From Streptomyces lydicus (GTDB taxonomy: Bacteria > Actinomycetota > Actinomycetes > Streptomycetales > Streptomycetaceae), in the NCBI RefSeq assembly GCF_001729485.1, contig NZ_CP017157.1, positions 5,332,001 through 5,396,000 on the forward strand: a stretch of DNA of 64,000 nucleotides, given 5' to 3'. Both the position numbers and the translations under genes were made by a program. The notes under the pieces are model-generated. The model ran no database searches. It saw only the letters and a program-made list of their open reading frames with translations, and was not told the DNA's origin. Every line of letters starts with the position of its first letter. Within the stretch, counting starts at the first letter, position 1. Shown piece after piece: positions 1-8,545 of the stretch.

Positions 1-1340
1 GCGGCGGCGATCCGTTCGCGGGCCTCCTCCCAGGGCAGCGGGTCGGCCACGACGGCCCGCAGGGCGCGGATCTGGCGCGGCGGGAGCCCGGCCGCCAGGA
101 CGCCGACGGCGCGCCCCTCGCGGCCGTAGAGCGCGAGGATCCGCCGCCCGGCCCGGTCCCGTACGGGTGTCTCGACCCGGTCGGCGCCCGCGGTCAGCCC
201 GTACGCCTGGATCTTGAGGTCGTACTGGTCGGACCAGAAGTACGGCACGGGGGCGAAGGGGCGGCGCTCCGGGGCGGGGGTGCCGTCCCCGGTCCCGGTG
301 GGGCCGTCCGCGGCGAGTTCGGCGAGCAGGTTGCGGGCGGCGGCCATGCCCTGCTCGGTGGCGTTCATCCGGTGCTCGAAGCGCAGCGGGCGGCCGTGGG
401 CGGGGTGGTCCCAGCGGGCCACGTCGCCCGCGGCGTAGACGCCGGGGGCGGCGGCGCAGTACGCGTCGCAGCGCAGCCCGTCGGTGGTGTCCAGCGCGGG
501 GTCGGTGAGCCAGTCGACGGCCGGGCGGGAGCCGATGGCCACCAGCACGGTGTCGGCGGGCAGCCGGGTGCCGCCCGCCGCGCCCCCGCTCGCGGAGGTA
601 CTCCCAGGGGCCAGTCGTACGGCGGTGACCTGCGGGCCACGGCCGTCGCCCGGGTCCGTGGTGTCGAAGCCTTCGACGGTGCCGGTGAGCAGGCGCACGC
701 CCCGGTCCCGGTGCTCCTCGGCCAGCAGGGTGCCGACGTCGGTGCCGACGGCGGCGGCCATCGGGGTCCCCTCGATGCCGACGACGGTGACCTCGTGCCC
801 CAACTCCCGTGCCACGGCCGCCGCTTCGCAGCCGAGCACGCCGTTTCCGACGATCACCAGTCGCCGGGTGCCTCCCCCGCCGGCTACGCCCTCACCGGCG
901 GGGGTACCCCCCTTGGTCAGCCGGCCGCGCAGCGCCAGCGCGTCGTCGAGGGTGCGTAGGGTGTGGACGCCGGTGAGGCGGTCGGTGCCGGGCAGCGTCC
1001 GGGCCGCGACGCCGGTCGCGATGACGACTCCGGCGCAGGCGAGGCTCTCCGCCCCGTCGAGGGTGAGCGTGCGGGTGGCCACGTCGAGGCCGGTGGCCCG
1101 GGTGCCCAGGCGCAGGTCCAGGTCGAGCGGGGCGAGTTGTTCCTCGGTGCGCAGGCGCAGTTTCTCCGGCTCCCAGGCTCCGTGCAGCAGCTGCTTGGAC
1201 AACGGCGGCCGGTCGTACGGTAGATGGGGCTCCGCACCGATGAGGGTGAGCGGGCCGCGCCAGCCGGAGCGGCGCAGCGTCTCGGCCGCGGCGAGGCCGG
1301 CGGCCGAGGCTCCGACCACGGCGATCGGGCGGGCGGTCAC
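1..1340 (-). CDS. NAD(P)H-dependent ferredoxin reductase, FAD type (partial)
   Basis: This flavoprotein passes electrons from NAD(P)H to a small ferredoxin, here most likely the adjacent one, for the upstream cytochrome P450. Visible are the N-terminal FAD dinucleotide fold (VVGASAAGLAA, residues 8-18), the PYDRPPLSK stretch typical of rhodocoxin/putidaredoxin-reductase relatives (residues 41-49), and the second dinucleotide fold for NAD (VIVGNGVLGCEAA, from residue 162). The second FAD motif (AAGDVARW) is also present. The GTG start overlaps the ferredoxin stop in a GTGA, so the two are translationally coupled. The gene leaves the window at base 1 after 446 codons, close to full length for the family. 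Two short Gly/Ala-rich insertions (about residues 143-158, and one encoded near base 600) are unusual; both carry GC-rich palindromes with a GGTAC core. Confidence 0.9.
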   Translation of the reverse strand, partial: MTARPIAVVGASAAGLAAAETLRRSGWRGPLTLIGAEPHLPYDRPPLSKQLLHGAWEPEKLRLRTEEQLAPLDLDLRLGTRATGLDVATRTLTLDGAESLACAGVVIATGVAARTLPGTDRLTGVHTLRTLDDALALRGRLTKGGTPAGEGVAGGGGTRRLVIVGNGVLGCEAAAVARELGHEVTVVGIEGTPMAAAVGTDVGTLLAEEHRDRGVRLLTGTVEGFDTTDPGDGRGPQVTAVRLAPGSTSASGGAAGGTRLPADTVLVAIGSRPAVDWLTDPALDTTDGLRCDAYCAAAPGVYAAGDVARWDHPAHGRPLRFEHRMNATEQGMAAARNLLAELAADGPTGTGDGTPAPERRPFAPVPYFWSDQYDLKIQAYGLTAGADRVETPVRDRAGRRILALYGREGRAVGVLAAGLPPRQIRALRAVVADPLPWEEARERIAA

Positions 1341-1531
1341 GCGTGTACCTCGATCACGGCGGCCGGGCAGATGGCGGCCGCCTCGCGCACCGCGTCGTGC
1401 TGTGCGGCGGGCGGTGCCGCGTCGAGCAGGACGACCACGCCGTCCTCGTCGCGCTGGTCGAAGACCTCGGGGGCGATCAGCACGCACTGGCCGGCGGCGC
1501 AGCACTTGTCGGCATCGAGGGTGATCTTCAT
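1337..1531 (-). CDS. Small [3Fe-4S]-type ferredoxin
   Basis: A 64-residue ferredoxin that carries single electrons between the reductase encoded just downstream and the P450 encoded just upstream. The cysteine pattern is that of actinobacterial P450-associated ferredoxins: CCAAGQC near residues 10-16, then AAAICPAA near residue 53. The ATG at 1531 is chosen because GGAG lies about eight bases upstream; an in-frame ATG five codons earlier has no ribosome site. The stop overlaps the reductase start (GTGA). The 98-bp gap to the P450 contains a perfect 14-base palindrome (1572-1585). The pairing with one P450 is inferred from position; such ferredoxins can serve several P450s. Confidence 0.92.
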   Translation of the reverse strand: MKITLDADKCCAAGQCVLIAPEVFDQRDEDGVVVLLDAAPPAAQHDAVREAAAICPAAVIEVHA

Positions 1532-1629
1532 GGCAGTGGGCTCCATAAGCTGTGGGGCGGGAAGTTGCGGGCGGACCGCGGTCCGGCGGCCGGGCCCGGG
1601 GTCACGATCACCCGGCGGCGGGTGCGTTG

Positions 1630-2886
1630 TCACCAGGTGACGGGCAGTGCGTGGCAGCCGTAGATCGACATATCGGTGCGGAAGGGGATTTCCTCCACCG
1701 GTACCGCGGGCCGCATCGCCGGGAAGCGGCGCAGCAACGTCCCCAGGACGACCTGGAGTTCGACGCGGGCCAGCGCCTGCCCGAGGCACTGGTGGATGCC
1801 GTAGCCGAAGGCGACGTGGTGCTGGGCGTTGGGGCGGCAGACGTCGAGCCGGTCGGCGTCGGCGAAGACGCTCTCGTCGCGGTTGCCGGAGGGTACGGCC
1901 ACCACGACGCCCTCGCCGGCCCGGATGAGGTGCCCGTCGACCTCGACGTCGGCGGTGGCGACCCGGCGCGGGCCGTTGCGGATGATGCTGTGGAAGCGCA
2001 GCAGTTCCTCGACGGCGCCGCGGATCAGGGCGGGCTCCTGCCGCAGCTTCTCAGCCGTCGCGGGGTCGCGCATCAGGGTGAGCGCGCTCAGGCCGATCAT
2101 GTTGGCGGTGGTCTCGTGCCCGGCGATCAGCAGCAGGGCGGCGAAGGCGGCCACCTGGTCGTGGGTGAGTTCACCGGTCCGCTGCTGTTCGACGATCAGC
2201 CGGCCGAGGATGTCGTCCCCCGGGTCCGCCTCCTTGGCGGTGACCAACCGGTCCAGGTAGTCGCGCAGTTCGGCCCGGGCCGCCTCGCGCTCGTCGTCGG
2301 GGACGGTGCGCGAGAGCAGCGTTCCGGTGAGCCCCTGGAAGAGGTCGTGGTCGTCGTACGGGACGCCCAGCAGCAGGCTGATGACGAGGGACGGCACCGG
2401 CAGCGCCAGCGCCTGGACCAGGTCCACCCCGCCCTCCGCGCGCCCCTCGGCACGCTCCATGGCGTCGCAGAGTTCCTCGGTGATCCGCTGGATCTCCGGG
2501 CGCAGCGCCTCGACCCGCTTGACCATGAACTCCCGGGTGACCATGCGGCGCAGCCGGGTGTGCTCGGGCGGGTCCGTGCGGATGAAGCCGCGGTTGCGCG
2601 TGCTGGGGCCGCCGGTCATCCCGCTGAGCGGGTAGCCGTGGACGGTGGTGTCGGAGCTGAAGCGGGTGTCGCCGAGGACCGTCCGGATGTCGGCGTAGCG
2701 GGTGACCAGCCAGGCCCAACTGCCGTCCGGCAGGGAGATCTTGGAGATCGGCTGCGTGGTGCGCAGGGCGGCGAAGGCGGCCGGGGGGCCGAAGGGGCAG
2801 CCGCTCGGGGGCTCCACGGGCAGCGGCGCGGGTGCGGTGAACATCGTCATCTCGCTCATCTCGCTCATCGGGGTCGTCGGACCCAT
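1630..2886 (-). CDS. Cytochrome P450, CYP105-like
   Basis: A bacterial soluble P450 of 418 residues. The I-helix oxygen-activation motif AGHETT (255-260), a K-helix ExxR (EELLR) and the heme loop FGYGIHQCLGQ with proximal Cys367 are all present, so the enzyme should be active. The N-terminal GCPFGPP stretch and heme-loop style resemble CYP105, a xenobiotic and secondary-metabolite family in streptomycetes; the family assignment is by memory of motifs, and the substrate is unknown. The gene lies between a TetR regulator and its own ferredoxin/reductase, all on the minus strand, so it probably forms a TetR-controlled class I operon. No start has a good ribosome site. ATGs at 2886, 2868, 2859 and 2850 are possible, and the first lies inside a perfect 12-bp inverted repeat. 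Confidence 0.93.
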   Translation of the reverse strand: MGPTTPMSEMSEMTMFTAPAPLPVEPPSGCPFGPPAAFAALRTTQPISKISLPDGSWAWLVTRYADIRTVLGDTRFSSDTTVHGYPLSGMTGGPSTRNRGFIRTDPPEHTRLRRMVTREFMVKRVEALRPEIQRITEELCDAMERAEGRAEGGVDLVQALALPVPSLVISLLLGVPYDDHDLFQGLTGTLLSRTVPDDEREAARAELRDYLDRLVTAKEADPGDDILGRLIVEQQRTGELTHDQVAAFAALLLIAGHETTANMIGLSALTLMRDPATAEKLRQEPALIRGAVEELLRFHSIIRNGPRRVATADVEVDGHLIRAGEGVVVAVPSGNRDESVFADADRLDVCRPNAQHHVAFGYGIHQCLGQALARVELQVVLGTLLRRFPAMRPAVPVEEIPFRTDMSIYGCHALPVTW

Positions 2887-2918
2887 GGCGCAGGCCGGCT
2901 CGGACGTGCGCCATGGGT
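2881..2918. repeat. Perfect 12-bp inverted repeat over the P450 start
   Basis: ACCCATGGCGCA (2881-2892) and its exact reverse complement (2907-2918) are separated by 14 bases. The left arm includes the first possible P450 ATG (2886-2884). In the P450 transcript this would fold into a GC-rich hairpin hiding that start; at the DNA level it could be a regulator site. Confidence 0.6.
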
Positions 2919-2943
2919 CGACGTTCGCCTAACACCCGTAAAC

Positions 2944-2955
2944 TTACATGTGTAA
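2944..2955. promoter_or_regulatory. Putative TetR operator upstream of the P450
   Basis: TTACA-TG-TGTAA is a perfect inverted repeat with a 2-bp spacer. It sits in an unusually AT-rich patch (about 2938-2960) between the TetR gene and the P450. Position and symmetry fit a TetR-family operator; binding is inferred. Confidence 0.45.
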
Positions 2956-3016
2956 TACACGGGCATGCGTGTCGGGGGGTGAGCGAGGGTGAGGATTCGG
3001 CCGCGCGCCGCGCGGC

Positions 3017-3637
3017 TCAACGCTCCAGCAGGAGCTGCAGGATCTCGTCCACGAAGCGGTCCAGCCGCTTGGCGTCCTTGCGGCTCGGCATGACCTGCCA
3101 GAGCATGACGCGGCCGTGCACCGCCGACCACAGCACGTACGGCGCCTCGGACCGCGAGCCCCGCACCCGCCAGCCGGCGTCCTCGCACGCCGTCAGCGCC
3201 CGCTGCCAGCTGCGCACCAGCAGCCCGGCCGGGTGGCCGGCGAGCCGCTCGGGGCCGACCGGGGTCTGCCGGGTCTCGTGGAGCAGGCGGTAGGTGGCGG
3301 GGTGGGCGACGGCGTAGCGGCAGTAGGCGCGCAACTGGGCGCGCAGCCGCGCCACCGGGTCCTCGGCGTCGGCCTCCGCGGCGGCCTCGGCCATCGCGCC
3401 CGCCAGCCGCTCGTAGCTGACTTCGAGGGTCGCCCAGACCAGCTCGGTCTTGTCCGAGAAGTGCCGGTAGATGCTCGGTGCGGCGACGCCGGCCGCACGG
3501 GCCACCGCCCGGAGCGACAGCGCGTCCTCGCTGCCGACCTCCTCCAGGAGCCGCTCGGTGGCGCGCAGCAGCTCCTCCCGCAGACGCTCGCCCTGGCCCC
3601 GCGGATTACGGGCCCGGACGGCCGCACTCTCGTTCAC
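3017..3637 (-). CDS. TetR-family regulator upstream of the P450
   Basis: A 206-residue repressor-type protein. The N-terminal HTH is clear: LSLRAVARAAGVAAPSIYRH, followed by FSDKTELVWA. The C-terminal ligand domain has an ETRQTPVGPERLAGHP stretch and is of the WHG type by memory. The GTG at 3637 is chosen over the longer frame (to 3682) because GGAGGG lies six bases upstream. The gene is upstream of and co-directional with the P450, with 130 bp between them holding a 12-bp palindrome, so it probably regulates the P450-ferredoxin-reductase set. The inducer cannot be read from the sequence. Confidence 0.9.
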   Translation of the reverse strand: MNESAAVRARNPRGQGERLREELLRATERLLEEVGSEDALSLRAVARAAGVAAPSIYRHFSDKTELVWATLEVSYERLAGAMAEAAAEADAEDPVARLRAQLRAYCRYAVAHPATYRLLHETRQTPVGPERLAGHPAGLLVRSWQRALTACEDAGWRVRGSRSEAPYVLWSAVHGRVMLWQVMPSRKDAKRLDRFVDEILQLLLER

Positions 3638-3759
3638 TGCCCTCCGGCTTCCTTCCCTGGGCCGCACCGACGGTTTCGCCACAGGGTTTCACACCGGGGT
3701 TTCCCGCGGGCGCCGCAGCCGTGCGCGAGGACGGCGCGGCGGCCGGCGCGGCCGTGCCG

Positions 3760-4950
3760 TCAGCGCCCCATGGTCAGGCCGTCGGCCGCGGCTCCCCGGC
3801 TGAGCACCGCCTGGCTGATCTCGTCCCGGACCTGCGCGTGGGCGCGGGTCCTGGCGAGGTTGCGCATCCGCACCCGCTTCCCCTGCTCGGCGAGTTGCGG
3901 GACGTACTCGGCCTCGGTGACCCGCCAGCGCCCGCCGGTCCCGCGGGGCGGTGCGAAGCGGAAGCGGGCCAGGGTGCCCCAGTTGCCGCGCGGCTGCTTC
4001 ATCACCCCCGAGAGCTGGTCGCCGAGTCCGTAGACGACCCAGGTGCCGTTGACCTTCTCGTACGGCTGGGGGGTGTGGGCGTGGGTGCCGACGATCAGGT
4101 CGACGTCGGGCCGGCCGTCGGTCTCGGAGGCGGTGAGCGCCCTGGCCAGTTCGAGCTGCTGCTCGTCGGGGGCGGTCCGGTACTCGGTCCCCCAGTACGG
4201 GCTGACCACCACCACGTCGGCGCCCGCCCGGCGCGCCGCCCGGGCGTCCTCGATGATCTTCTCCTCGTCGAGCAGGTTCACCGACCACGGCGGCGTCGCC
4301 GGGTCCAGGTCGTCCTCGGTTCCGTAGGTGTACGCCAGCTGCGCCACCCGCGCGCCGCCCGGCGCCCGCAGCACGGCCGGGCGGTCGGCCTCGGCGGGGT
4401 TCCTGGCCGAGCCGGTGTGCCGCAGTCCGACCGTGTCGAGGGCCGCCAGCGTGCGGCGCACGCCCGGGACGCCGTGGTCGAGGACGTGGTTGGAGGCGGT
4501 GGCGCAGGAGTCGTAACCGGTCGCCTTCAGGGCGGTGGCGATCTGCGGTGGCGCCTGGAGGACCGGATAGCCGGTGAACGGCCCGGCGAGCGGCCCGAGC
4601 GGGGCCTCCAGATGGCACAGCGCCAGGTCGGCGGAGGAGATGACCGGCCGCACGCCCTTGAGCATCGGCCGGAAGTCGTAGCCGTCGTAGGGCGCGTCCT
4701 CCCGGGCCGTGGTGAGTACCTCGGGGTGGGTCGGGATGATGTCCCCGGCGGCGACCAGGGTGAAGGGACGCCGGCCCGCGGCCCGGGCGACGGAGGCGCC
4801 CGGGCGGGCGCGGGGCCGCGGCTCCGGAGCCGTCGCCCGGGACTCCGGGGCCGCCCGCGGGGCCTTTCGCGGGGTGGGCTGCGCTCCGGCGCAGCCCACG
4901 GCCAGTACGGCGAGCAGGGCGGCCGCTCCACACCGGGTGTACGCGCTCAT
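3760..4950 (-). CDS. CapA-family lipoprotein (poly-gamma-glutamate capsule type metallophosphatase fold)
   Basis: A 396-residue predicted lipoprotein: a short signal ends in a lipobox (LAVGC, Cys20), then a Pro/Ala/Arg-rich linker to about residue 60. The CapA (PGA_cap) domain follows: AAGDIIPTHPE, CHLEAPLGPL, ATASNHVLDHG and VGTHAHTPQPYEKVNG, with the Asp, Asn-His and His residues expected of a calcineurin-like metal centre. In Bacillus, CapA takes part in poly-gamma-glutamate export; lone homologues in streptomycetes have no proven role. Neighbours give no capsule context, so it is called by family only. Confidence 0.9.
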   Translation of the reverse strand: MSAYTRCGAAALLAVLAVGCAGAQPTPRKAPRAAPESRATAPEPRPRARPGASVARAAGRRPFTLVAAGDIIPTHPEVLTTAREDAPYDGYDFRPMLKGVRPVISSADLALCHLEAPLGPLAGPFTGYPVLQAPPQIATALKATGYDSCATASNHVLDHGVPGVRRTLAALDTVGLRHTGSARNPAEADRPAVLRAPGGARVAQLAYTYGTEDDLDPATPPWSVNLLDEEKIIEDARAARRAGADVVVVSPYWGTEYRTAPDEQQLELARALTASETDGRPDVDLIVGTHAHTPQPYEKVNGTWVVYGLGDQLSGVMKQPRGNWGTLARFRFAPPRGTGGRWRVTEAEYVPQLAEQGKRVRMRNLARTRAHAQVRDEISQAVLSRGAAADGLTMGR

Positions 4951-5372
4951 GCTCGACTGATATCAGCCGTTCCCTCCTGGCATATGCCGGTATGCCGCGG
5001 TGTCTGCCGCTCTCCCCCATACGGACCTCGGCGGGGCCGGGGCACGGGCGCGGTGCGGCCGCCCGGACGGCGCACCCGCGGGACGAGGCCCACCTGCCCG
5101 GCGGGCCGCCCGTGCGCCGCCGGGAGGGGGCGCCACCCCCGCGCGGGCCGTCACCCGCGCCCGCGTCGCCGAGGCCCTGGCCGAGGACCCGCCCCGGCGG
5201 CTCGTCCCGCAGCCGGCCGCCCGACGCGGAGAGCGCGGTGCGGAGCACCGAGCCGGGCGATCCCGGCGCCGCAGCAGTCGAGTTGACGGCCCTTCAGGCC
5301 GCTTGCGCACGGCCGGATTGTGACCTCCGAGGAGGGCGTCGACCGCGTACCGGGGTCCTAGGGTGAGGGCGT
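4951..5372. other. Intergenic region, no convincing gene
   Basis: This 422-bp stretch separates two genes reading outward. Open frames run through it on both strands, but they are Arg/Pro/Ala-rich, have no recognisable family and no good ribosome site. A frame at 5000-5323 (plus) has fairly high third-position GC and cannot be excluded as a small protein. No clear terminator or promoter stands out. Confidence 0.5.
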
Positions 5373-6185
5373 ATGGACGAGGAACTTCCCGGGGCACGTG
5401 AGCCGTTGCACGTCACGGTGTGGGACGAGGCGACGCCCGGCGCCCCGCGGGCGGTGCTGGTGCACGGCACCATGAGCTGGGGCACGGCGTGCTTCGCGGG
5501 CCAGCGGCCGCTGGCCGAGATGTTCCGGCTGGAACTGGTCGACCGGCGCGGCTTCGGCGACAGCCCGGACACCGCCCGCAGCGACTACGCGACGGACGCC
5601 GAGGACATCGGGCGACTCCTCGGCCGGGGAGCCCACCTGGTCGGCCACTCCTACGGCGCGGCGGCCGTGATGCTGGCCGCGTCGGCCCGCCCGGAGGCGG
5701 TGCAGTCGCTCACCCTCATCGAGCCGTCCCCGCTGCGCACCGCGGCCGCGCACCCGGTCGTGGCGGCGGCGCTGGAGCGGATCCGGGCGGCGTTCGGCAC
5801 GCCGGAGGGGACCGGCCCGGAGATGAGCCCCGAGGAGTACCTGCGGCGGTCCACCGAACCGTACGGACTTCCGGTGCCCGAGCCGACGCCGCGGATGCTG
5901 CGCGCGGTGCGCGCGGCGATGCGGGAACGCCCGGTGTGGGACGCGCAGTTGCCGCTCGGACCGCTGGCAAGGGCGACGATGCCCAAGCTCGTCGTCAACG
6001 GCGCCTGGGACGACGCGCCGCACGGGTACCGGGAGTTCACCGGCCGGGCCCTGGCGGCCTGCGGGGAGTACCTGGCCGAGGCGATCGGCGCCCGGCACGT
6101 CCGGGTGGCCGGCGCCTGCCACACGCCGCACCAGGACCGTCCGGAGCAGGTGAACGCGGTCCTCACCCGGCTGTGGCAGAGCTGA
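5373..6185 (+). CDS. Alpha/beta hydrolase
   Basis: A 270-residue hydrolase of the alpha/beta fold. It has the oxyanion-hole region LVHGTMSW (about residue 30), the nucleophile elbow GHSYG (Ser near residue 93), a following IEPSP typical of the superfamily, and a late His in GACHTPHQDRPEQV. No signal peptide is seen, so it should be cytosolic. The ester, lactone or epoxide substrate cannot be told. It is a single gene, convergent with the nuclease-TerD gene, with a short hairpin between them. Confidence 0.88.
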   Translation: MDEELPGAREPLHVTVWDEATPGAPRAVLVHGTMSWGTACFAGQRPLAEMFRLELVDRRGFGDSPDTARSDYATDAEDIGRLLGRGAHLVGHSYGAAAVMLAASARPEAVQSLTLIEPSPLRTAAAHPVVAAALERIRAAFGTPEGTGPEMSPEEYLRRSTEPYGLPVPEPTPRMLRAVRAAMRERPVWDAQLPLGPLARATMPKLVVNGAWDDAPHGYREFTGRALAACGEYLAEAIGARHVRVAGACHTPHQDRPEQVNAVLTRLWQS

Positions 6186-6199
6186 CGCGGGCAGCTGGC

Positions 6200-6217
6200 G
6201 GCGCCGGGTCCGGCGCC
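6200..6217. terminator. Possible bidirectional hairpin between convergent genes
   Basis: GGCGCCGG and CCGGCGCC flank two bases, giving a short stable hairpin in the 94-bp gap between two converging genes. There is no T-run, so this is weak support. Confidence 0.3.
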
Positions 6218-6279
6218 CGCTCGACGGCGAACCGGCACACCTCCGGCGGTGGCGTTCCGCAGCCCCGGACGCGGCCTCC

Positions 6280-8367
6280 TCAGGCGACGTCGATGCCGTA
6301 CTCCTGCACCAGCGCCTCCAGGCCGCCGGAGTAGCCCTTGCCGCCGATGACGAAGTCCCAGTCGCCGCCGTCCCGTTGCCGGAACGAGCCGAGCACCAGC
6401 GCGGTCTCACCGGACCGCCCGTCGGACACCTCCAGCTGCCCCAGCTCCTCACCCGCGGCGTCGAGCAGCCGGATGCGGGCGTCGGTGAAGCCGGCGAGGT
6501 CGGCGTCCGGATCGGCCCGGGGATCGATGGCGGCGACCAGCACCAGCCGGTCGGCGTCCGCCGGCAGCGCCTCGAACCGCACCTGCATCGCGGCGCGGTC
6601 GGGGGCGAAGCCGGGCAGCATCCGCACCGAGCCGTCCGGGGTGCGCGGATTGTTGTAGAAGACGAAGTGGTCGTCGCTGAGCACGGTGGTGCCCTTGCAG
6701 ACCAGCGCGCAGACGTCGAGGGCCACCCCGCCGGACCAGTTCATGCCGAGGACGTTGTGGTCCGGGGTCTCGTCGGCGGACGCCGCGGTGCCGGCCGGCG
6801 AGGCGGGGCCGAGCCGCCCGCGCAGCCCGTACCGGCCGAGCAGGTCGACGAGTTCGGGACCGGCGATCAGGCTCAGCGGCTTGCCGTTGGCGAAGGTGTG
6901 CGCGCCGGGGCCGAACCGGGAGGTCGTCACCAGGACGCCCTTGTTGGCGCCCTCGGACTGGACTGTGCCGTAGAGGTCGCGTACGGCGGTCGGCGGGACG
7001 GTGTTGCGGTACCGCTTGACCTGCACGACGATCTTTCCGCCGCGGATCGGGTCGGGGTCCAGGGCGTCCACGTCGACGCCGCCGTCACCGGAGCGCTGGG
7101 TGGTCACGGCCTGCATGCCCATGGCACGGAACAGCTCGGCGATCAGGTTCTCGAAGGCGATCGGGTCCATCTCGAACAGGTCCGGCGCGCCGTCCGTGCC
7201 GTGGGTGACGACCGCGGAGGTGCCGCCGGCCTCGCCCGGCAGCCGCGCGGGGCGCACCGCGGTCCGCTGGTCGGGGCGGGCCGAGAGCTGGCCGTGCAGC
7301 CCCTCGGTCAGGCACTCCACGGCGCTGACCTGCGCCAGGTGCAGCGCGTCGAAGGCGCCGCGGGGCGCCATGACGGTGGCCAGGTAGAGCTGCGCGGGAC
7401 GGCCGGTGGCCGGGTCCACGTCGTCGACGAAGCCGTTGAGCGCGACCGATTCCAGCGTGCCGTAGGTGTCGGCGGCGAAGAGGTCGCGCAACACCAGCAG
7501 CATGCTCTGGGCGAGAACGTCGCGGTAGAGCGCCCGGCGCTGCGCGGCCGGGCGGGCGGTCTCCTTCTCCTGGTCGGCGGTGGACAGGTACCGGACGGAC
7601 CTGGTCTCCGGAACGATGTCGTAGCCGGGCAGCTCCCAGTCCAGGACGAGCTGACGGGCCGTCGGGTCGTAGGCGGCGGCGACCTGCCGGGGGAAGCCCT
7701 CCGGCCAGGCGGTGGAGGAGTACAGCGCGGCGGAGAAGTACTCGACGGCGGCCTCGGCGTCGCCGCCGCGCAGGGCGGTCAGCAGGTCCTGGATGCCGGC
7801 GTTGTGCTGCCGGATGCCGGCGAGGGCGCCCGCCGCCCACTGGTCGTACTGCTGCCGGTAGGCGGCGAGTTGGGCCTGCCGGCGGCTCTCGGCGGCCTGT
7901 GCGGCGTACCAGTCCTGTTCGTAGCGGGCCCGGGCCTCCTCCTGGGCGCGGTCGCGGCGGGCTCCCATGTGCCAGCCGCCGGTCGGCGTCCGGTAGCGGG
8001 CCGGGTCGGGCATCGGCACCGGAGTGGCCAGCGCGCCGGGCGCGAACTCCTCGATGTGCTCGGGGCGCAGCAGCGCGTCGGCGGTGAAGGCCGGGGCGTG
8101 GCAGCCGTCGGCGAGCAGGCCGGTCAGCGCGGCGACCCGGGCGTCCAGCTCCTCGGTGCGGCGGCGGGCGTCGGCCTCCCGCTGCCGGCGGTACTCCGCC
8201 TGCCGCTCGCGGTGCATCCGCGCCATCGCGCGCTCGGCGTCCCGTGCCTGCCGCTCCTGGTCGCGCTGCTGCTGGACGTACGCGCGGCGCTGGGCTTCCT
8301 CGCGGCGTTGCTGCTGACGCTGCGCCTCTGCCCAGACGGCCATTAATCCATGGGAACGGCGGCTCAT
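6280..8367 (-). CDS. PD-(D/E)xK (Mrr-like) endonuclease fused to a TerD domain
   Basis: A 695-residue multidomain protein. Residues about 1-170 are rich in Arg, Glu, Gln and Ala and should form a long coiled coil. Residues about 400-520 are a restriction-endonuclease fold: FENLIAELF, GDGGVDVDA and VVQVKRYR supply the Glu, Asp and Gln-x-Lys of the Mrr-type centre, followed by GVLVTTSRFGPGA. Residues about 538-695 are a TerD domain of the tellurite-resistance/stress family, with NVLGMNWSGG, DDHFVFYNN and GGKGYSGGLEALV; TerD domains bind calcium. The ATG at 8367 has GGAGG eleven bases upstream. No methyltransferase is nearby, so it is unlikely to be a classical restriction enzyme. A stress-triggered or calcium-responsive DNA-cleaving role, possibly in defence, is inference. 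Confidence 0.9.
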   Translation of the reverse strand: MSRRSHGLMAVWAEAQRQQQRREEAQRRAYVQQQRDQERQARDAERAMARMHRERQAEYRRQREADARRRTEELDARVAALTGLLADGCHAPAFTADALLRPEHIEEFAPGALATPVPMPDPARYRTPTGGWHMGARRDRAQEEARARYEQDWYAAQAAESRRQAQLAAYRQQYDQWAAGALAGIRQHNAGIQDLLTALRGGDAEAAVEYFSAALYSSTAWPEGFPRQVAAAYDPTARQLVLDWELPGYDIVPETRSVRYLSTADQEKETARPAAQRRALYRDVLAQSMLLVLRDLFAADTYGTLESVALNGFVDDVDPATGRPAQLYLATVMAPRGAFDALHLAQVSAVECLTEGLHGQLSARPDQRTAVRPARLPGEAGGTSAVVTHGTDGAPDLFEMDPIAFENLIAELFRAMGMQAVTTQRSGDGGVDVDALDPDPIRGGKIVVQVKRYRNTVPPTAVRDLYGTVQSEGANKGVLVTTSRFGPGAHTFANGKPLSLIAGPELVDLLGRYGLRGRLGPASPAGTAASADETPDHNVLGMNWSGGVALDVCALVCKGTTVLSDDHFVFYNNPRTPDGSVRMLPGFAPDRAAMQVRFEALPADADRLVLVAAIDPRADPDADLAGFTDARIRLLDAAGEELGQLEVSDGRSGETALVLGSFRQRDGGDWDFVIGGKGYSGGLEALVQEYGIDVA

Positions 8368-8545
8368 GTCGTCTTCGTCCTCCCCCCGGGGCGGCTGCCC
8401 CCGGAACCCTGTGGAAGCGGCTTCACCTGCGCTGTTCCAGGTGACTTTAGCGGGGGGTGCCGGGCCCGGGACGTGCGGGACGACGAGATCCGGCGCTGCC
8501 CGCCGTCGCACCTGTCGGCGCGGGCCGGGGCCGACGGGGCGGCGC

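Noticed and set aside
4963..5397. Possible small proteins in the CapA/hydrolase gap
   Set aside because: Open frames on both strands, but Arg/Pro-rich, without families or ribosome sites.
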